NCBI GenBank assembly: GCA_029216955.1
Contig: JANAVB010010791.1
Coordinates: 5,908,838-5,972,837, forward strand
DNA from: Iris pallida
Taxonomy: Eukaryota; Streptophyta; Magnoliopsida; Asparagales; Iridaceae
Length of the DNA stretch: 64,000 nt
Direction of reading: 5' to 3'
The translations under genes were made by a program, and so were the position numbers. Under the pieces are notes generated by a model that was not told the DNA's origin, did no database searches, and was given only the letters and a program-made list of their open reading frames with translations. Shown one piece after another: positions 59,000 to 64,000 of this stretch. Within the stretch, counting starts at the first letter, position 1, and the number at the start of each line of letters is the position of its first letter.

Positions 59000-60188
59000 T
59001 TTCCCTATAGGTTCTTCGTTCTCAGTAGCTGGCGAGGCCAACCTGGAGGAATATCCGACAGAGCATGGCTCGACGGGGAATCAACCGGAAGGAATACATT
59101 CTTCTGATCAGATCCGAGTGGAAGTGATATCAGAGCCAGTAGAACCGCAGGTTCTAGAAACTCCTGCACCCCCAACGGTGCCAGCAGCGATGCCAGTACC
59201 TGATGCTGCAGCACTCCTGGAGGTCATCCGGGGATTCCTGGCCACTCAGCAGCGATAGGTGGCAGCCCGTCAGCAACAGCAGACCCGACAGCAGGAACAG
59301 AATGTACTACTGAATCAGGGTTACAATTAGCCCTTGAGAGAAGTGTCAGGAATGATTCGGGAGCATCGGGGAGGTTTTGTCGACTCAACTCGAGATATTT
59401 TGATGGCACGGAGGACGCCATCACGGCGGATGCATGGCTTCAGGATACTGAGGCCATATTGACTGCAGCTAAGGTTCCAGCAGAGGAGAAGGTTGATCAG
59501 GTCAGACTGATACTTCAGGATCTCGCCCGCGATTGGTGGACATCAGAAGAGGTTGGACTGAGGCATCCTGTTCCCTGGGATAGCTTCCGTACCAGATTCA
59601 AGGCCAAGTACTTTGGCGTGGTAGCAAGGTATGAGCTACAACAAAGGTTTATCAGTCTCAAGCAGGCTGGGAAGACGGTGGATGGATATGCAGCGGAGTT
59701 CTGCAGACTGAGTCGGTTTGCACCGACGATGGTAGCTACAGAGCCAGAGAAGGCTATGAGGTTCCAACAGGGATTTTATTTGGAGATCCTACAGCTAGTA
59801 GAAGGGTACAACTATCAGACTTTTGATGCCGTTTTAACGGCAGCTCGGAGGCATGAACTCACCCAACAGAGGTTGGTGACAAGACATGGGGGCCAGAAGA
59901 GGTCTCATTCCCAGAGCAGGGGCGGAGGAGCAGTGCAGCGAACATCGACGCCAGCGCCCGGCATCCATATTCATGAGTCAGGAGCGCCGCGGAGGACGGC
60001 GGTATCTGAGATATCAGCACCAGTTCGGCATCAGCAATAGAGAAACCAGCAGCAGCGCCAGGGGGCACCCATTGGATGTACTTACTGTGGTAAGGGAGGG
60101 CACACTAGAGATGTGTGTCGTTCGGCTAATGGGTTATACATGAGGTATGGCAGTCCAGATCACATGATTGCCAATTGTCCTATGATGT
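59000..60188 (+). pseudogene. Chromovirus B gag
   Basis: The N-terminal part (59000-59458) is broken by stops and a shift. From 59459 the gag domain is clear: LILQDLARDWWTSEE, FRTRFKAKYFGVVARYE, AAEFCRLSRFAPTMV. A TAG at 60038 precedes, in the same frame, the knuckle CTYCGKGGHTRDVC (60077-60118), a perfect C-x2-C-x4-H-x4-C. A second knuckle is degenerate (YMRYGSPDHMIANC). Confidence 0.85.
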
Positions 60189-60223
60189 AGAGGCCAGGAG
60201 GGCCAGTTCAGCAGTTTCCAATA

Positions 60224-60712
60224 TTGCCAGCTCCAGGAACAGCACCGAACAGAGGACCAGCATTGGCCGTAAGGCCGCTAGCCCAACGTATACCAACGCA
60301 GGCTCAGATGTTTCGCCAAGCACAGAACCAGGAAGGCCCGCAGAGGCCGCAGCGACAGCATGGTCGAGGAAGGCAGCAGGAGGGAGCTCAGCAAGGCCAG
60401 GGCCAGGCCTTCACCTTATCACTGGAGGATGTACTAGCTTCAGGCGACGTGGTTGCAGGTAATATTTCTGTTACCTCTTTTCCTGCAGTAGCATTGTTTG
60501 ATTCGGGGGCTACCCACTCTTTTATATCTGCACGATTTGTGACACGTATTGGATTGGAATTCGAGGCATTCCCAGAGAGGATGAATATACTCACTGGTAA
60601 TGGGCTCGTAGAAGTTAGCAGAGTGTGCTTAGCGTGTCCAGTCGTAGTGAGTGGGCGATTATTGCCCGCGTCCTTGATTGAGTTCCCATGGGCAACTTTG
60701 ACGTTGTCTTAG
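60224..60712 (+). pseudogene. Chromovirus B protease
   Basis: In the gag frame after a TAG at 60186-60188. A Gln-rich spacer is followed by ALFDSGATHSFIS, the intact D-S-G-A protease active site. The frame ends at 60712 and the protein continues in another frame with VVLGMDWL (from 60688), so a frameshift at about 60690-60712 lies inside the protease end. Confidence 0.85.
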
Positions 60713-62253
60713 GCATGGACTGGTTGAGAGACAGTCATGCGACGATAGATTATCGGGGAGACAGGGTAGTATTTAATGTAACTGGCGCCGAGGAGTTCGT
60801 CTTTGTCCGATCATTGGAAGATCGACCCAAGGGCATCGTTGCAGAGGCATTGGCAGAGCAGGAGCAGATTCCAAGAGTGGTCAGAGAATTTGTTGATGTA
60901 TTTCCAGATGAGCTTCCAGGTTTACCACCAGTAAGAGATGTGGAGTTTTGTATTGAGCTGAATCCTGGGACGGAGCCTAAAGTCGGTAGAGTTTACAGGA
61001 TGTCGCATTCAGAGTTGGATAAGTTGTACCAGCATGAAGAAGAGTTGAAGGCGAAGCAGTTTATCCGAGACAGTAATTTGCCCTGGGCAGTACCGGTAAT
61101 TTTGGTACCCAAGAAGGATGAATCGACGTGACTGTGCATTGATTACCGGCAGTTGAATACAGTAACAATGAAGAACAAGTATCCGTTACCAAGGATTGAT
61201 GACTTGTTTGATCAATTGAGTAAGGCTTGCATCTTCTCTAAGATTGATCTTCGATCTGGATATTACCAAGTGAGGGTCCGGGAACAGAACATACCTAAGA
61301 CAACATTTAGATCACGGTATGGGCATTATGAGTTTCTGGTGATGCCATTTGGACTGACTAATGCCCCAGCAGTATTCATGGATTTGATGAACCGCATCTT
61401 TCTGTCCTATTTAGATAAGTTTGTAGTAGTGTTTATAGATGACATCCTCGTCTATTCTAGTAGTGAGGAGGAACATGAGAAACATCTTCGGACAGTTTTG
61501 CAGACCATGAGGGAGCATCAACTCTATGTGAAGCTTAATAAATGTGAGTTTTGGTTGGATCATATTTCATTCCTGGGATACATTATTTATGGAGCAGGAG
61601 TGTCAGTAGACCCGAAGAAGGTTGATGCAGTGGAAAATTGGCCAGTTCCGAAGACGGTAGCAGAAGTGCGTAGTTTCTTGGGATTGGCAGGTTACTACCT
61701 GAGGTTCGTGGCAGACTTCGATAGGATTTCGGCTCCCTTGACGCGTTTGACGCATAAGGATGTAGAGTTTGTTTGGTCAGCAGAGTGTCAGGCATCGTTT
61801 GAAGAGTTGAAAAAGAGATTAATCTCAGCCCCGATCTTGACTCTTCCAGTAGGATCGGAAGGGTTAACAGTGTATTATGACGCATCCGAGAAGGGACTTG
61901 GATGTGTATTGATGCAACATGGTAAGGTGATAGCATATGCATCTCGACAGCTTCGAGATCATGAGAAGAATTATCCGACTCACGACCTGGAATTAGCAGC
62001 AGTAGTATTTTTGCTTAAGTTATGGAGGCACTACTTATATGGTGATCGGGTGGAGATTTACACTGATCATAAGAGCTTAAAGTATGTATTTACCCAGAGG
62101 GACCTGAATATGAGACAGAGGAGATGGTTGGAACTATTGAAGGACTTTGATGTGAATCTTCAGTATCATCCAGACAAGGCGAATGTGGTAGCAGATGCCT
62201 TGAGCAGGAGAGGTGGTGCATTTATTCTAACCATGCAGAGGCATATTTTGTAA
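60688..62253 (+). pseudogene. Chromovirus B protease end, RT and RNase H
   Basis: One frame with a TGA at 61129-61131. RT has [26 protein letters not shown] and [12 protein letters not shown] (catalytic Asp pair). The thumb, [11 protein letters not shown], follows. RNase H has [30 protein letters not shown] and VVADALSRR. The TGA lies just before the RT active-site fold and is the only stop. Confidence 0.88.
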
Positions 62254-62388
62254 GATCTTCAGGAAATAGGAATTAAAGTGATCTTGTCGCAAGATGCGGG
62301 AGTTATGGCTAGTTTGCAGATTCAATCCACTTTAGTAGATAGGATCATAGCAGCTAAGGCGGAGGATCCGTGAATCGAGAAGCTTCGA

Positions 62389-63480
62389 TTGGAGTGTGAG
62401 TCAGGTCTCAGAAAGGAGTTAGTAATCCGTAAGGATGGAACACTTAGGTTCGGAAACCGTCTTTGTGTACCAGGTGGAGGCCTTCGACATGAAGTTATGT
62501 CAGAAGCTCATAGTTCTCCTTATTCCATTCATTCCGGAGGCACAAAGATGTACCAGGATATGAAGCAGTACTTTTAGTGGAATGACATAAAGAGGAAGAT
62601 AGCAAGGTTTGTATCCAGATATTTGGTATGTCAGCAAGTGAAGGCAGAGCAACAGAGAATAGCAGGATTGTTGCAGCCGCTTCCTATTCCGGAGTGGAAG
62701 GGGAGCACATCACGATGGACTTTATGACCGGTTTACCTAGATCTCCGACCGGCCGAAACGCAGTTTGGGTAATCGTGGATTGGCTCACGAAGGTTACATA
62801 TTTTCTTCCTTTCAGAGTAGGGCAGTCTACTGAGTAGCTGGCAGAAATGTATATGAAGCAGATTGTGAGGCAGCATGGTGTTCCAGTCAGCATAGTATCA
62901 GATCGAGACACACGGTTCACCTCTCACTTTTGATAGAGTTTGCATCAAAGTTTGGGTACCAAGTTGCAGTTCAGCACAGCCTATCATCCGCAGACGGATG
63001 GACAATCAGAGAGAACCATTCAGACCTTAGAAGATATGTTACGGGCTTGTACTTTAGACTTCGATGGAACTTGGGAAGATTATCTACATTTAGTAGAGTT
63101 CTCTTACAATAATAGTTATCAGGCAAGTATACAGATGGTGCCGTTTGAAGCATTATATGGAAGGAAGTGCAGGTCCCCTCTGGCATGGGACGATACGGGA
63201 GAACAAAAATTATTGGGACCAGAAATGATCACGCAGACCGTAGAAACAGTCAAGTTGATCAGAGAACGGCTTCGAGTCGTGCAAGACAGACACCGCTACT
63301 GGAAAGATCAGCATCGAAGGCCTCTAGAGTTTGGCGTCGATGACCAAGTGTTTCTGCGGATTTCACCGACTAGGGGTGTCATTAGATTTGGAACCCGAGG
63401 AAAGCTTAGTCCGAGATTCGTTGGTCCTTTTAAGATTCTCGCTCGGGTAGCGATGTTGCTTATCGGCTTGCCCTTCCACC
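62389..63480 (+). pseudogene. Chromovirus B integrase
   Basis: Split over frames: zinc finger part 62389-62577 (EAHSSPYSIHSGG), then FVSRYLVCQQV where a finger Cys has become Tyr, MDFMTGLPRSPTG (first Asp), [11 protein letters not shown] (second Asp) followed by two stops near 62933, and from 62940 PQTDGQSERTIQ (Glu) and the tail [12 protein letters not shown] frameshift near 63450 precedes the chromodomain. Confidence 0.85.
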
Positions 63481-63501
63481 CTCGCTATCTGCGTACAAGA
63501 T

Positions 63502-63783
63502 GTGTTTCATGTATCTCAGTTACGTGGATATGTTCTGGATCTGAGTCATGTCCTCGACCATTCGGAGTTAGTCATTGGTACCGACCTAACTTACGAAGAA
63601 CAACCCGTGTCTATTTTGGACCGGCGAGAGAAGGTGCTCAAGAACCAGGCTATTCGCCTTGTCCGTGTCGCTTGGGGCCATCACTCTCTGGGAGAGTCAA
63701 CCTGGGAGCGTGAGGACGAGATTAAATCTCGATATCCGCACTTGTTCGACTCGGAAGGTATGTTTCTCCTCATGCCTTGGTAA
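63502..63783 (+). pseudogene. Chromovirus B chromodomain
   Basis: [37 protein letters not shown] and VRVAWGHHSLGESTWERE, ending [12 protein letters not shown] at TAA 63781-63783. The conserved aromatic and acidic positions of the chromodomain are mostly kept. Confidence 0.85.
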
Positions 63784-63920
63784 ATTTTGAAATGTATGAT
63801 TAATGACTGCTAATGATAGGTTGATAGCGTAGATTGTAATTACACCTTGCTTGCCCGGATACCTCTATCTTTGTCTTGGCTGAAATTCCGAGGACGGAAT
63901 TTTTCTAAGGAGGATAGAGA

Positions 63921-64000
63921 TGTCACTTCCCGATCCCGATATACGTATTCTTTCATGAATTCTGTATACGGTATTTGTATTTAGCATGTGTATAATTCTG
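63921..64000 (+). repeat. 3' LTR of chromovirus B (first 80 bases)
   Basis: TGTCACTTCCCGATCCC onward, matching 56161-56240 with a few differences, cut by the window edge. Confidence 0.9.

Larger units (their letters stand above)
58818..63920 (+). mobile_element. Tekay/Del chromovirus B, internal region
   Basis: About 5.1 kb with primer block, gag, protease, RT, RNase H, integrase, chromodomain and polypurine tract (63907-63920), in the order of a complete element. Gag-protease and pol are in two frames with several nonsense codons, so it is decayed but structurally whole. Confidence 0.9.

Noticed and set aside
59105..59125. TGATATCAGAGCC resembling the initiator-Met primer site
   Set aside because: It is about 290 bases inside the internal region and in the gag coding part, too far from the LTR, and does not start TGGTATC.

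Overview
This window is repeat-dense plant nuclear DNA, most likely from an angiosperm with a retrotransposon-rich genome. I see no convincing host gene, tRNA, rRNA or bacterial feature. Nearly every base can be assigned to nested, mostly broken retrotransposons. The plant origin follows from the element types: a Tat-lineage Ty3/gypsy element with a second archaeal-type RNase H and an antisense plant-mobile-domain gene, Tekay/Del-like chromoviruses, a SIRE-like Ty1/copia element and a plant L1-type LINE. The species cannot be told from the sequence.

Layout. (1) 1-34071: two Tat-lineage elements, both on the minus strand, in tandem and sharing one central LTR. Element 1 internal (1-7459) is cut by the left window edge. 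Then come the shared LTR (7460-9650), element 2 internal (9651-22431) and the outer LTR (22432-34071). Element 2 carries, in order on the minus strand, gag, protease, RT, an eroded RNase H, an archaeal-type RNase H and integrase. Between integrase and its 3' LTR it holds an antisense plus-strand gene with a plant mobile domain, an intron, a coiled-coil tail and poly(A) signals. (2) The outer Tat LTR is split by a young 9.46 kb non-autonomous LTR element (23177-32639, target duplication GAGGA) with very long LTRs (4.1-4.2 kb) and a 1.1 kb non-coding interior. (3) 34072-47217: the 3' part of a gag-only Tekay-like element, itself split by a 6.9 kb minus-strand non-autonomous element (35784-42713, target duplication CCTTC). 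(4) 47218-49819: a piece of an L1-type LINE. (5) 49820-53878: the 3' part of a SIRE-like copia element on the minus strand. (6) 53879-64000: a second tandem array, two Tekay/Del chromoviruses on the plus strand sharing the LTR at 56161-58817, with the next LTR starting at 63921.

The order of events can be partly read: LINE first, then the gag-only element into the LINE, then the Tat array and the CCTTC element into that element, then the GAGGA element into the Tat LTR. The SIRE element entered the LINE separately.

The signal I find hardest to explain is at 13365-13678, between the Tat integrase and the antisense gene. Five hairpins have nearly constant 20-nt loops but different, mutually complementary stems, which looks like stem covariation. 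Next in interest are the antisense gene with a TATA box on its own strand inside both Tat LTRs, and two independent shared-LTR tandem arrays in one window.
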